Below are positions 1-13,970 of a DNA stretch of 64,000 nt, piece after piece (position 1 is the first letter of the stretch; every line of letters begins with the position of its first letter). Made by a program: the position numbers and the translations under genes. Location: assembly GCA_024516155.1 (NCBI GenBank), contig JAJJXM010000004.1:1178001-1242000 (forward strand), given 5' to 3'. Origin of the DNA: Pyronema omphalodes (Eukaryota > Ascomycota > Pezizomycetes > Pezizales > Pyronemataceae). Below the pieces are notes generated by a model that saw nothing but the letters and a program-made list of their open reading frames with translations, did no database searches and was not told where the DNA came from.

Positions 1-275
1 CATAATTCATGAAGATACTATGTACATACCCCACACATCTTTCAAAAAGTTTCCAAAGCCCCGGAGTTTAAGTTTGCCATGCCATATCATATATACATGC
101 CCTGGTAGATTCATCTTAAGCCTGTTGTCTACGAAGACTCATTACTCCATCATTGATTACACCATATCAAATTCTAACCGCGCTCGAGACGAGGCTGGAA
201 GTATATGTAACCTCCAGTTCGTCGTAAAAAAGTAACACAAACATACTGGGTAACAGGAAACGGAGTATAACAGCC

Positions 276-347
276 GGTTCTATAGTGTAGTGGTTAGCAC
301 TTCGGATTCTGATTCCGGCAACCCCGGTTCGACTCCGGGTAGGACCT
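276..347 (+). tRNA. tRNA-Gln (anticodon CUG)
   Basis: A 71-nt cloverleaf plus discriminator base. The acceptor arms GGTTCTA and TAGGACC pair, and the anticodon stem TCGGA/TCCGG closes a loop TTCTGAT that gives anticodon CTG (glutamine). The T arm CCCGG-TTCGACT-CCGGG carries a perfect B box, and TAGTGTAGTGG fits the A box. There is no intron. A run of seven T at 351-357 is the RNA polymerase III terminator. It is the only RNA gene seen in the first 50 kb. Confidence 0.96.
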
Positions 348-3300
348 ATGTTTTTTTGGCCTTTCAGATCTTGGTCGGCGTATGATGAAAATTTAACTAA
401 AGCAGAGAGAGCAGTTGAAACTGCCACTGGCGGATCTTCGCAAGGAGCATAGTGATGCAAGACCTGGTGTCTCACTGGGTGGTCTAAATAGGCAACGAGG
501 ACAGGAACAGGTTATTGCTTTGATGGCGTTGTGATTTGATGTAAGTCTAGTCTGGAATTGACTAAAAAGAGGGGGAGGGGCAATTGGGTGATAAACTTTG
601 ATTAAGCTTTGGGGACACTCGAAGGAAAGTTGAAATTTAAACTACGGTGAGCCTTAGGATTGGAAGCGAATGGAAGATTAAAGTGGCAGATATGTTTAGG
701 ATGAAGCATGAGGGTGTTGTAATTTGTTTGTGGATTTTTTTTTTTTGGAAGGTTTATCAAGTCCGGAGTTCAAGGCTTCAAGCTCGCGATGTCGTAGTGT
801 ATGACATAGGAGATTCATGGCGAATCTGGGATGATCAAAAATGGCAGTATTTCTTTTTGGAATTGTGGAAACTATATTGGGGTATGACTCTAACGTCTGG
901 CTTCTTGGAAAAGGATATATATTGCACTGGATAACATTGCTGTGTTTGATTTTGATTTTATTATTTTCTTCTGTATAAAAAACTGGGGTGGTATTTTTAG
1001 AGGAGTGGATATGTAATAGCTAGAAGGCATAAGGAATTTGCGGGATTTGTAAGCATATAGACCACTTCCCTGGGATTTTCGTTCATTATGTTCATATCTA
1101 TTTATTTAGTCACACGCTAAACGAAGCCTGAATGGCTTATGCAGGATAAAAGAAATCCAATGCTGCCCTTGTAGTCTAAGACACCTAGTAAGGTTCCGTT
1201 GCTGTGTTCTTGTGTGGGTCTTGTGAAGCCATACTTCACCGGATTATCAGGAAAAATGGACAAGCTGATGATGATGATGACCTGGAGGTATTTCGAAGAG
1301 CTAAAGAATATCTATGCTGCTCCTTGAAAATAATAGGCCATTAGAAACCCTTTATTAAGGACTGTACAGCTGAGCCACCACGTATCCTGGTGTAAACTGT
1401 GTCACTAGGGACCTGGCAGTTACTCTTACTACCAAGTCCCATCTGAATCTCGCTTATATGCTTGATGTTGACTACAGCTGAATTCTGTCGGCAGTTGACT
1501 AGGCTGATAATACTCTACGTGTCGCAGTTGCGTGCACAAACGTGTACCGTATTAGTACCCTGTTTGCTTGATCCTCTGGAAATCTGACTACACGTTGCTA
1601 GTGTGTTTAGCATCACTAGTCCATGGAGTGAGTGGCACACGACAAAATAAATATCAACATCAACATCTACGCGAAATTGTGGGGACCAGGCCTGTAATAG
1701 GACCGCTTGTACTTGCTAGGCAGTAAAAAGGACCTTATAATGTGCAGTAGGGGCATGCAGTCAACGTCAAGTCGCTTTCCATATGGTTGAGTTAATAGGA
1801 TAATCCATACGTAAGAATTACTAATATCACTCATCTTATCGATTGAAGGTCCTAAATATATGGTATAGTTTATCGCATCTTGCGCGTTTGATTTTAATTT
1901 TATTTTAATAATACTCCATTCGAAGCTTTTAGGACCTATGTGGGATAAACGAAAGCCAAAAATCTTGTCTCGCATCTTCTGTGTAAATCTATTCGAGCTG
2001 TGCGTTCAGTTTTTATCAAGTGATATAGTGTGATCATAAATACTCACCTTGTATCTACATACCGGGCTTTACGCCGTAATTAGTGAATATGAACCGAGAT
2101 ATGTACATATAGAAATATAGGCTTAGTTGTAAAATTTTAGGCTGTAAAAGCTTCATTACTTTAGCATGTGAACGCCGTGCATATGGCAATAGCCGCTAAA
2201 CGCGCGTAACGCTCATCCATCGTCCAGCGGTCTGACATTGCAGGTGAACCATCAGCGGGTTTGATAGATTGGAATGTTACTGCCTAAGATCTAACCGTAC
2301 AAGTCAAATGATTTACGGTGAAGACTCTTGTAATATATCAGGTTAACCCTTCTATATTAGGTGAAAGCAGGTTCCAGGTGATGTTGATATCGGCTTGGCA
2401 CTACAAAATGACAGTGGAGAAGCGACTTTGCCACGACACATCACTTCCATTAGACATCCTCCACTTCTTCCACTCCACTCTTCCATCTTCAAATATCCTA
2501 AAGATCCATCCTTTAGTCTCGAAAACACAGCGATTGGCTACAAGAATCGTAGACTGTCGATTACCCCACATGCCAACGCCACCGATGTTCGTAGTGATCA
2601 TCTCTCTAGAAGCACATGAGCTTTCTGTGCGTTGGCGAGGTGAAGGTCCACCATCAGCTTCAGAAGAATTTGGTATGTTGGTTATTTGAGATCTTGTGCA
2701 TTGAATACTCCTGCTAACTTCTACAGTTGTACATAGGGTGTACATTGACAAAGGCCATCATCAGGCCATAAGCACGAGCCCCACGCTCCGGTGAATATCA
2801 TTCCAAAATACAGGGAAAACTATTGGTCCGCTTGATGCTGGGTATGACACCGACAGGCAGGTGTATCCTGGGTGGTTCGCAGACTTGGCCCTCATCCTTA
2901 CGATAGATCGTGGTCCGCGTTGATGCGTATATATTCACTATGATCGTCTAGACACCTCGGAAGACAATTGGATTCCTGCAGAATTTTTCCGATGTACGCT
3001 CGAGCGTTGTGCGTAAACCTACAGCCTTGATAACACTGGCCTTCAATGAATTTGATCAAACAAGAGTTCAAGACTCTGAGCGATCAACTGAACATCGCGA
3101 TACTTCAGAATCGAATTCTTCTTTGCCGTTTGATCCCATAATTCACTAGGAAAGTCCATCCCCAATTAGTACGATATCGTTCGCTAACAAGTCACACCTC
3201 ATTGCGCGGCACCTCCACATCCCGGATCGGCTAGACGCCTTTCCTTTCAGCTCAGATCTCCCCTGCAGACTTCGATGCGTCTAAACGGTACAGGCAATAA

Positions 3301-6300
3301 GTGGCCGAAAAGGGCAGTTTGTTAAACCGTGGTTGGGATTTACCATGTACTCAACTAGAGTATAGCCCTATGATGGAGCTTGATCCTCTCGGGCCGAAAG
3401 GTGCATGATCGGAACCCATTTCCGGATTGCAACATCCCCCGAGCCCCATTCCCCTCACTGGAATATGTACTGAGTGTTGATGGGGGCTATCAAGCAGATT
3501 ATTGATAACTACCCGCTGTCAAAGCCATCACTGCTAAAGATAATCACGGGCTTTTCATCTATGTAGGGTAAGTACAGTCGTAATCTGCAAGAACGTTCGC
3601 GGCATGGAAGCTGATTTAGCTACAGGACGACTTAGGACGCTAGACTGCGGCTTACCGTTTTCGAAATCATAGCCACGTTTCCTTTTCTTAACCGTTATTC
3701 TTTAAAAAAAATATCTCACAACAAGCGTTATTCACCACCTCCGTTAATTTCTCGCGCAAATAACGCATGCAAATCATGGAACATCACTCTCCCCGCCTAA
3801 TGCCGCCCTAAATATGCAGCATGCGGACCATAACGAACCGAAGGACACCGAGAAGAAACCTTAGGGACCTACTAAGGACTACTAGGGACAACCCAGAAAG
3901 GGACCGTGTCTTGATTCCATGACGTCAAGCGAGCCCCAGGGGGGTACGATCTACCTTGGCTAGTGGTGGTAGTCCCTGCATCGAAGCTTCCTAGACTCCA
4001 GATATGCTTTACCTAGGTTTCCCAACCCCACACCCGGTTTTCGTGCGCAGTCTTGGGCCCTGTTTGATGGACCTTCAACCTTGTCAACAAGGGACTAAGG
4101 CCTAATTAAGAGCTTTTCTTCACACGGTTTGGGCGAATGATGAAAAGGTAAATTCCGATCGGTCCCGAAAGTTGACGTATCCTTGAGGGTTCTACAAAAA
4201 GCTAGAGGTCACTTTGTTTTGACCTGCTTAGCTAAAAAAGATATCTGAAAAGAAAGTCCTTGCAGGAGAATATGATGATGAAGGAAGGTGCTGATGAGAT
4301 GATGTTCCCACCGGAGAATTTTGTTTGCACCTTCAGGGACGGAAAGAGTTACACCGTGGTGAAATTTCTCCGAGCCTGGACATCAGACAAGAGAATTGGG
4401 GGCTAAAGATCTAGGAAAATAATAGCATAATGGTAAGACAATTGTCCCAGGTTCCAGCTCCTCTGGGGAGTACGTGCAATTAATCGGATAGAGTTTTTAC
4501 ATGGAACCGTCCAAATTACCTCCCCAAGGTCCTGAAGATCATCAATTCAAAATTTCCGAAGAGAGGCATAAACAAGCATTGATCTTCATCCCAATCCTGG
4601 CCATCATATGATCTCGATTTTCTTGAAGTCCTTCAAAACATTGTTCTCAAGAAGCCGTGTATCCGTCATCGGGTATCTAACTTCAAGAAGAAAACAAAGC
4701 ACTAAGCTAACTCCAACGAAGAAAAAAAAACAAAAGGAAAATCCTATCGTTACGATAAAGGATGGAAAAGTGAGATCCCTAGCTAAGCTGTAGGAGCTCT
4801 GCTCGTGGACCGCAAGCGCCGGACGAACGGATGTAGTGTGCCCCCGTCCTAATCTTCCACGCTAAAAATGAGCTGCGCATCTAAGAGACAAAGAACTAGG
4901 CGTGAGCAATGCCCGACCTGTGAGCTGCAACGCAAAGACTCTTTACTCTAGAGCTGCAGGGCAAAACGTGAAACAAATTTCAACAGGATAGATCGGCCAA
5001 TGGTTATCGATAACGAACAACACGGGAGTTGTGCAAAACCATGGATCCGACGCAGAGACATTTGAAGACATCTTAGTTGCGCCCTGAAGATGTCCGATGA
5101 ACCCCAGAGGGAATCAATGAAGCTTAATTCAAATGACCTCATCGAAGCCATGCCAACAGATCATCTGGATTTCCTCAACCTTTCTACCTCGATGACCCAA
5201 CGGACCGAGGAAAAACTGGAGAAACTATGGAGAGTGGAGACAGGCACCGTCGTTTCTCCGCAATGGGCGAGGAAGCTTAATTGATACAAAGCCGTGGTAG
5301 CCGAGAGGAATGTATGTTCCAGGCTCTAACATGAAGAAACGGAGAAGGGCCCGAAGATAGACTACGTTAAAGAAGCGGGGAAGCTAGAATAATGACATTG
5401 ATAGCGAAGCTTCAATCATGTGTTTTAGTATGAGAAGAGAGGAATTCGTATTAACAAAGCATCTGTCACCTTTAGAGCTCATCTTGCAATACCGCGGAAG
5501 CCTTAGAAAACGGAGAAATGCCGATACAGCACTAGACAAAATTATTCTGCAGTCTGATATTGATGATTACAACGAAGCTTAATTGCATGATACAGAGCCG
5601 TGGTAGCCGAGCGAGTACACATGCAAAAGCAAAAAAAAAACGTATTTATGTATGCAGACCTTATCGATATTTTGACTTGCATATATGTTTTGCTCTAGAC
5701 TCTTCACAAGTGCGATGAAACGGCGGATGCTCCACGATGAGGAGAAACTTCGATTATCGATTTCGAAGCAAACCAATGCATACGCATCAAACCTGGGAGC
5801 CGTTGGATCCAGCCTGGCGTGCGTGCGTGCGTGCCAGAGCGAAATGAAATTCTGACTACACACATTCATAGCTAGTATCACTTTACTACACAAGGCTGAT
5901 AACCGAAAAGAGGAGTAGTATTATGTACAAGGGCTTTATCGCGACCTGTTGGGGGGAGTGGGGGGCCAAGAACCAAAAACATTCGATTGCGCGTTATTGT
6001 GCACGAGTTGTTATACATAGCCTCAGTGGTAAGTGAGAGTGAGTACGTAACCCCCTTCACGTGCTCTCTAGGGCGGTAACCCTATGGGATTACTTAACAA
6101 GTTAACGGGGCACATAGTAAAATAAATAAGGAACTAAAATGGCATCAAGTAACTCTTAGGCGTTATTGTTACGTAGAAATAATTTCACCATAATCTAGTA
6201 AAGATATGGCAACGTGTATGATATCTTTGGTTTGAGATATGAATGAGCAGCATTAAGTGCACGTTGTGGCGGTGAAAGCAGTGGTGGAGCATGCGGAGCT

Positions 6301-6867
6301 CTTCTCTAGAGATGAGTGGACTGAGTTTATGGCACCATTGAGGCCGTTGCTACCGGGTGAGCGAATGCGAGAGACATCGCCAATGCAAGCTAAGACAAAA
6401 ACAGTGCTTGATGTCAACTTCAACACCAAGCTGCTCTCACTAAGTCAGTCAATTCGCTGTAGAAATCACAGTTCAGAAGGTTCATTCACAACACAGCGAG
6501 CAAAAAGGGCAAAGTTCAGTTCAATGTCATGTAAATTTTGGACGTTACAAAAGTACGAAAGTAAAAAAGTAAGTGTTATCAGGTATAAAAAAAAGTATAA
6601 ACAGAAAATAGAACCAATGATATCGCAAGCATCAATTCAAAAACAGAAACCAAAAAGCGAGACCAAAACCAAAAGCAAATGACAAAGGAAAGTATGTAAA
6701 ATCAAGATTTCAGATCAAAAACGAGAGACCCCGCACGCACCGATAACCCCGTTGTAAGCAGATCGAAAGCAAGTACGCAACCCAGTAAACACAAAACCCA
6801 CCCCCAAAAAATAAACATCTTATGAATCAATCCAGGCCGCTGGGCCCCAATTGCCGATTATCATCTC
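348..6867. other. 6.5-kb region without a convincing gene
   Basis: No reading frame here has a recognisable domain, and the longest open frames lack consistent splice partners. Two low-confidence things stand out. One is a 44-codon ORF at about 4272-4406 that includes PPENFVCTFRDGKSYTV. The other is a pair of imperfect direct repeats at about 5271-5309 and 5573-5613 sharing AGCCGTGGTAGCCGAG. A GTGC microsatellite lies at about 5817-5836. The base composition is not extremely AT-rich, so heavy RIP is not evident by eye. Confidence 0.6.
5271..5613. repeat. Pair of imperfect direct repeats about 300 bp apart
   Basis: The sequence GAAGCTTAATTG, followed by ATACA(A/G)AGCCGTGGTAGCCGAG, occurs near 5271-5309 and again near 5573-5613. 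The second copy has a 3-nt insertion. The AAGCTTAATT core is also found near 5119. The unit is not recognised. It could be the remnant of a tandem duplication or part of a decayed mobile element. Confidence 0.6.
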
Positions 6868-9609
6868 CTACATACCCCATCGCTGATCTACTACCAACCC
6901 CTGTTGTGCCTGTCCAGCGATTAAGTAATCGCCCTCGAAGTCCTGTCCGCCTGGTGCTTCCTGCTGCTGCTCAACATCCCGTCCGCCATTTCCATCTCCA
7001 TAAATATGCGCCGCGTGGTGCGCATCCATCATCGCCAACATCCGCTCCCAATCATCCGATCCTGCTGCCGCACCTCCGTGTCCTTGACTTCCTCCCATAC
7101 CGCTGTGACCGCTGCTGGTACTGCTAGCACCAAGCGAGTGGGCACCGTGCGATGGTGCTGAGGTCGAGGTAGTAGACTCGGGTAGCGAAGAGGGGTCCAT
7201 ACCCCACAGGAAATCTAGCGACGAAGGCTCATAGCTGATTGAGTGGCGGGAGGCGAGGGCTGCTGACTTAGATAATGGGGAACCGCGGTGGTGAAGGTCG
7301 GCCATAGAAGCAGACATGATCCGTGACAAGGTGCTCTGGTTGTGGCCTTCTCCAGCAGGGAAGACAGGGTCCTGGCTCATTGAGCTTCTGCGGTGAGCAC
7401 TGGAAGTCTTCTTGAGCTTGCTGCTGACTGCCGAGATGGTTCTCCGTAATGAAGAAGGATTCAACTCAGGAGACAACGACTTCGAAATTTGGTGAGGCGA
7501 AATCGAAGCATGAGGCGATACAGACTGATGTTGGATAGCAATAGGCGAGATGTGCTGGGTGTGTGGGCTGACACTCTGCACAGGACTGGCCGCAGTAATG
7601 ACCGCCGACGCAATACCTGCAAAGACTGGCTGACCAGCTCCCATCTCTCTCAAACAGATTGTCAACAACTTCTGGTTCTCTTTCGCCAACACACCATCTC
7701 TTCCAGAGTCTATCGTGCTGTAGATGAAGACGAATCCGCAGAGGAGAAGGGTCTGTGCCTTGTTAAGGCAGAATGCGAAACCTAGACCGCGCTCAGTGAG
7801 GAGGTCAAGAAGCTGGACAATGTGCTTGGCAGCATCCCTGACAGCAACGAGAGAGGAGGCGGCGTGATGGGGTAGGTTAAGGAGAGGAAGGTGGATAAGG
7901 AGTTTGATGTAGTTGTAGGCGAGGACCAATAGAGGAGACCGAGAGTGGACGATGTTGGTGGCTGGCAATCCATTCACGAACTCCAATCTCAAATGAGGCG
8001 CTAGTGAGCTCTTCCAGTTGTCAAGTTCGTCTTCAAGCTCGCGAAGTTTGCTGTAGGTTAGGGTCTCGGAATTTGAAGGATTGTACTCGATGTTCAAAAC
8101 CTGAACGAGAACACGGGCGCAACGGAAAAGAGCAAGGGCACTGGAGATCTTGGTGGAGTCGCCGGGAAGAGTAGGCAAGAAGCCTTCATCGGAAACGTAT
8201 TCATCATCGATATCACTGGGGTACTCGGCATCAATGGTGCGGTCATCAAGAAGTGTGGGAAGTCCGAGGAGGGCGGCGGAGAAACTAGAATCCGTTAATT
8301 AAAATGCTGCGGGAATGTTCCGTTGCGTGGTTGCTGCGACAACGGGGACCCGGGGTTCGGGATTGTACTATCCCGGAAGGTGACTTACCCATCAAGTGTG
8401 TAAACACACCAGAATGCCCTCTTTCTCATCTCGCCACCAAGAGCACCAAGGGCAAACTTGCGTTGACTGTGGTTCAATCCAAGTCTCAACGCAATACCTA
8501 CAGCCAAGTTCTTGTAATGCAAAAGTTTGCTGTAGTCGCCTCTTCCAAAGCAGTACAACTGTGCTAATACAAGACATTGTACTGTGTTGATGGAGGTTTC
8601 CGACACTACCGAGTCCAAGGCGCGCTGCCACTGGAAATCAAAAGAGTGTTGGTCGGGGGTGCTGCGTGGCTTGGACAATGTTAGCATTTTCGCTAGGAAA
8701 GCGGAGCGACGCGGCGACATACCTCCTGCTGCTGCAACGCAATAGCAAAAACCAAAAACAATTTTGCGATATCATGCTGACTCAGTCCTGCCGCAGCACT
8801 CGGGTCGGTAGACACCAATTTCTCGTAACTTGCCAAGAAAGTCGGTCTGTGTAGGACCGGGAATAACGGATGGTATTCCTGGAAGTACGCAACGAGCAGG
8901 TGGTCACTCAACAACCGCGGTGGGGCTTTGATGGCTTCTGTTTGGCTGTAGCTTTCGGGTACTATTGTGGGCGTGCCCTGGAAAAACTGTTCTGTCTCGA
9001 AGTCGGTAGCATAGCGCTGTGATTGCTCCATGCGCTGCTTTACAGTTTCTGCTCATATTATCAGTCAAGGGTTCGGCCCAAGGAAACTGCCATTGGAGGT
9101 AACCGACCAACAAAACCCCGCCCTGATGAAGCACCCATGTATAGCCCCTCTCTCTGCCCCTCCATCTTTACCAGCCTTCCTGAATGTTCAATATTAATCA
9201 CCTCCTCTGCCTCTTCGCTGTTACTCCTCACACTCTCACTCCTCTTCCCCGTCCTCTGTGTCCCCCTACTAGCATCTGAACTTGGTGGTGAATAAGGTGA
9301 AAACGAATGAATCTTTGAAACCATCTCCAACTGCTCGTCCTTCGCATCTAGCAACTCTTTTAACTCCCTGACTTCTCTTTCTAGACATCTTACTCGCTCC
9401 TCAAGAGACTCTGTGTATCCGCGAGGAAAAGCACGGCGGGAAAGCTTGTCGGATGTTTTGCACTCAAAGCCGACATTCGCACATTGCGAACAACAAGGGC
9501 GCACACCGTCGCAACGAATCTTTTTCGACCGACAGCGATCGCAAGCTTGTGCAATGCGGGTTTGCGAAGAGCCGCACTTGATTAGTTTCATGGGGATTAT
9601 GCCAGGCAT
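6868..9609 (-). CDS. facB: FacB/Cat8-like Zn(II)2Cys6 transcription activator of acetate (C2) utilisation
   Basis: Four exons: 9609-9108, 9048-8723, 8669-8389 and 8284-6868; introns of 59, 53 and 104 nt; about 841 residues, close to FacB of Aspergillus. The N-terminus has a Zn2Cys6 binuclear cluster with cysteines at 23, 26, 33, 40, 43 and 50. It is followed directly by the family linker [13 protein letters not shown] and a leucine-heptad coiled coil (about 64-90). The fungal-specific middle domain starts at [20 protein letters not shown] and continues through FWCVYTLDG and FSAALLGLP across the third intron. The C-terminal 250 residues are rich in Ser, Gly and His, as in activation regions. 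FacB and yeast Cat8 activate acetyl-CoA synthetase, glyoxylate-cycle and gluconeogenic genes. The start is the first ATG; a second Met at residue 7 is possible. The assignment rests on remembered family sequence, strongest in the DNA-binding region and linker. Confidence 0.9.
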
Positions 9610-9925
9610 GATGGCTGTGTGTGTGTGTGATGGCGAGCTGGCTAGTGTCTGTGTTGTTACCGTGCTCAGGTGGTGAAAGCGGTAAAGGGTTTTCGCTGAG
9701 TTTGCTAGTGATAAGGCGAGTTTTTTTTATCGACGACACAAAAAAGCGAAGGAATATTTTTTTTTTTGGTGCTGACTATCGAGGTAATGATGCTCTCGAC
9801 AAGATGTGGTATTTAATTGTTGTAGTGGGTGTAATGCTCGAGTAAGTGATAGTAGTTGTTAATAGTGATTGCGTATTGGTGTACTCGTTGTCTTCGTCGT
9901 CTCGGTGGGTTTCGTATGTGGTGTT

Positions 9926-10140
9926 GTGGGGAAGAGATGGTGGTGGGTATGGTAAGATAATATCCTACTTCGTGGGAGGGCAGTGGTAGTAGTAGTAATA
10001 GTACTCTGTGGGTGGCCCTCGTCGGAAATGACTAGTACAAGTAATGGTTGAGCAGACTAATATGCTAGGTAAATCTTGGTGCCGAGCCTGGGGTTGTGTG
10101 TGTGAGGAGGAGGGTGATGATGGTGTTGGGCTGGCCGGGG
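9926..10140 (+). promoter_or_regulatory. Cluster of possible CreA (SYGGRG) sites upstream of facB
   Basis: Three hexamers fit the carbon-repressor consensus SYGGRG on the plus strand: GTGGGG at 9926-9931, CTGGGG at 10088-10093 and CCGGGG at 10135-10140. They lie about 320-530 bp upstream of the facB start codon. FacB genes are known CreA targets in Aspergillus, so the placement makes sense. The motif is short and degenerate, and such matches also occur by chance. Confidence 0.3.
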
Positions 10141-12736
10141 ACTTTTCGAGTCTTAACTCGGGTGCTTGGTATGTATGGGCGTAACAAAGTAGCAAACTCG
10201 AGTCAGACAAGGGTGAGTCCAGCACAGGGATAGCAAAGGTCCGACAAGGTCCGTAGTGACTTTGCTGGTATGTACGACTGTATACGACTAGTTTAGTTAC
10301 CATGCGAAGCGTAACGTTAACGTCTGCTCGATTTTAGTTAGACCAGTGACTTGGATGGTGAAGGGGCTAGTCTGCTGTACTTGCTGTTGCTGATGGTGGA
10401 TGCGCGCTGGAGAAGACGACAAGTTACAACAGGTGTGACGATACTAGAGGCTGGGAAAGGGTTTTGAGATGATGGAAAGTGCTGTGACGCTGTCTGAAGA
10501 CTTCTCGGATTATGGAAGGTGCTATATTTGCTGGGTTACGATGCTGTATGACCGCTGTAGTACATGCATTCGCGGTGTTCAAAATGTAGGATCCGTTGTA
10601 CGGAGAGGAGAAAAGATGGAGGATGGTGGAAATGAAGGTGTGATTGACAGTTTAGGAGCAGCGCGGCAGTTCGTCTCTCAGATAATGGCGCTTCCTCCAT
10701 CTGCTTCCATCCACCGGCCACCGACACACATTCCACGAGAATTGCACACAGCAGCGAATAACTTGACAAAGCCTGACGAATATTGATTCCCGTGAGTTCT
10801 GCGTCTCCCGAACCCTGAAGCTCATCGACCAGTCTACTCACAAACGCAGCAGTTTCCCCAAGCCGCAGTTTTGACAAGCCACCAGAGTTTCCAAGACAGC
10901 AAGGTTCTCTTAGAGTACCCCATAGTAAACGTTATTCCAAGCGACCAAGCGAATTTCTTGAGCGGGGGAAATGGTCCAACGTTAATCCCTTAACGTTAAT
11001 GCCTCCCTACTTTGACCAGACCGCCAAATTGACACTCGCTGATTTTTGCTCGGAGATTCAGTTCAGTGATCCCAACCCCTTGAACTCACATCTACAAGGA
11101 AGGTGCTTTTCTTGACAAAGTTGATTGCAGTAACAATTGCGATGCTTACCAGGTTCAGGTGCTTTCGATTTCGACTTCGATTTCCATGCGAGGAAGCCAT
11201 CAAAGGAGAAATTGATCACATCCTTCCTACTCCATCCTTGTCATAGTCCCTAAGAAAAGGTGGTCACAGTTAAGTGTTACGGAACAGTTATTCATACCTC
11301 CTCTTTTTGTTTTCGTTTGGGGCTAGCGGGTGTTGAAATTCGTCCTTTTTGTATTTATCCGGAGATCGCTCATATGCCAACCACACAAACAGGAGTAACG
11401 CTGAAAGCCACGAAAAGTTACGCACCATCACACAGAGTGGCTGATGAGCATTGACGTAGACCAAGAGGTCATTATCCGAAAAGCGAGCCGTTATGGAAAA
11501 AGCAGAAATGAGAATGTCCGTGAAATATCTCGCCACGATGATAGCGGATGGCTTGCTTTGTGAATTACACTTTGTGTATAAAAAGCAATTCAACCCACGG
11601 CTTTCCTGGTTTCTCTTTACCCGCAGTCATCACGGTACATGATACGCCCATACAAAAGCACAGATATTCGACCATCGAAAATTTCTTCCGCATCTGAGCT
11701 GCAACCACCCCAGCCCGCATCGTCACCGCTTATACACAGATATCCTCGTGGTCGGAACATACCGGAGGAGTGAAATTCATGTGTTGCAACGGACCCAGGG
11801 GCCTTTGTGGGTAAATTCAGACCCTGGCACATGGCTGCTAAGGAGACCGTATGCTAACTATACGGAGGACTGGAGGATGATTGCGGACTAGCTAAGGAGT
11901 CTGACAGCATGGGGTATGGGGAACAATGGACTTGATGAAGATCATGGAGCTTAAACAGATGCGGAGAGGTACGGCGAGTGTTTTTCTGCAGGGCCTGGTT
12001 GGATACCGGGCTTGTAATTTTTTTGAAAAGCTCTCGAACCCCTCTTTTCAGGAGCAGGTTCTCCGGAGGCTTGAGAAGATGCAACGAAGGCCTACGAAGT
12101 TTGATGTAGGCTATCATCAAAGTTGGATTTTGGCCACGTCAGGCCGGATCTACAGACTACGGGTGAAGGCACGAAGATCTAGAGTCTTCATACGGAAAGG
12201 AATCGAGTGAGGGAGGTGGATCTAGAGCTTCTTTCGGAGCAGAGTTTAAGTGCAGGTCGTGGATCGAGGAATCATATATCCCGCTTCCAAGATTGGCACT
12301 TTGTTTCCCTCTTCACCCCGATAGATCTCGCCTTCATCAATTTCACAAATTAGTGTTTCGATGACAAAGAAAGGTGTAAAACAAATAGCAACCTCGGTCA
12401 CGCCGCGCATGAAAATCTCATCAATATCCGGACAAGCACTGTAATAATTGATTCCAGCCTTGCTCATGTTTATACTTCTGATAAAGCATGTTCCCTTCAC
12501 TTCGATTATGTACGGATAAAGCACAATTCAAGTTGGTTTCCGTAATTTACCAGGAACTGCTGATATCAGTCATTTGCCTCGTTTCCATCCTTCGTGATTG
12601 AATGCAAGTTCCAGGGTTGATGTTACACGAGATATATGGTGGAGATACAAGCAAGGTTCCTCGCATCACGATCATATTGCGGGTATTCTCGCGTGGTATG
12701 TGAACGAAACATGGCGTCTGTTAGGGTAAAATTGTG

Positions 12737-12900
12737 GAATGGAAACAAAAGTAAAACTATGGAGATGGAAACATGGAAACAAACCGAATATGGAGATATA
12801 TAGAGATGGAACCTGGAAACAGATGGAGGATCAAGATGAGACATGGGTATCCAAGTGGAGATGATGTACGTATGGAACATGGAATGTGGAAAAAGAAATG
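12737..12900 (+). repeat. Degenerate GGA-rich purine repeat
   Basis: The plus strand repeats short units such as ATGGAGATGGAAAC, ATGGAAAC, ATGGAACC and ATGGAACATGG. This gives an imperfect minisatellite with purines concentrated on one strand. No coding frame uses it. Confidence 0.6.
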
Positions 12901-13970
12901 TACATAGATGGACGAAAGGAATTCGGAAATTGATATGCAGAAATTACCCCAGGTTTCTGAAGCAAGTGAGGCTTTTTATTTTATTTTTTTGATTCCTTTT
13001 CGGTAGAAGAACCTGGGGGAATATTGATGATGCTTGCATATAATATTGATATTATGGAACCTCGCCTCTTAAGTGCGTGGCTGCCTGACACATACACGAT
13101 GATGATGAAAGCAACTACGGAATGTACCCGGATTTCTCTGCAAAAACGATGCAAGACGAACTCTCGACTGTCGACTGATGATGAAAATAGTCGGCTATAT
13201 TGGGCGTTATATTGGTGGGATTATCTCTAAGTCGTACAGGTGTCATGCTTCCCCAGACTTTAAGGGTGCGAACGGATAGTTGAAGTAAGTAAGCTACATG
13301 GTGTGACCACAAAGCGTTGGGATAATATCTAACCTCCAGCCTATCTTCAGAAAATGCACAGTCCCGCGCGAATGCGAACTCGAGAGCCGTCTCATGCAAC
13401 ATCATTACCTGTAGCCGTGTCTGAGAAGCTTAGTTACAAATACCATACTTTAGCTGATACTCCAGCTACAGCACCGATGCGAGGTAAGAAGCCGTGTTAA
13501 CCCGGGGGTTCGCCTCATGCTCATGTTGTCTTCCGTCATTTTACACGATATATCGCTGCTCTAGTACGCCCCAAGTGCGCAGTACGCAGTGAATATCAAT
13601 TTACTATGGACGTTGTTAGAATAGCTCATGCGAAACAGCTGATGCTGCCGATCATCCTCCGAAGCTAGGCTATCATTGTGTGCTTTCCCCGGTTGTTATG
13701 TCTTGCGGTGTCCGAGACACTTGAAGTCTGGGGAAGGGAAGGGACAGTGTTCAGAGCTCTGTTCTCTTTCTCCCTGAAACCATAGCTTTCTGTCTTCTCC
13801 GAATTGCCTTCTTGTCCCTGAGATTCCGAGCAAAAAAGTGAGCCGCCAGTACTGACCCGGATCCTTTCCTTTGTGATGGTCTCATCCGTTATATTTTCCC
13901 AGGCCTCCTCCACTCCAAAGCGGTGTGATGTGCATGGCAAGCACCCATAAAAAAAGGGAGAAGCACACAG

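Noticed and set aside
4056..4078. GGGCCCTGTTTGATGG, similar to the MITE end at 31835
   Set aside because: No matching inverted copy or TAA duplication was found nearby.
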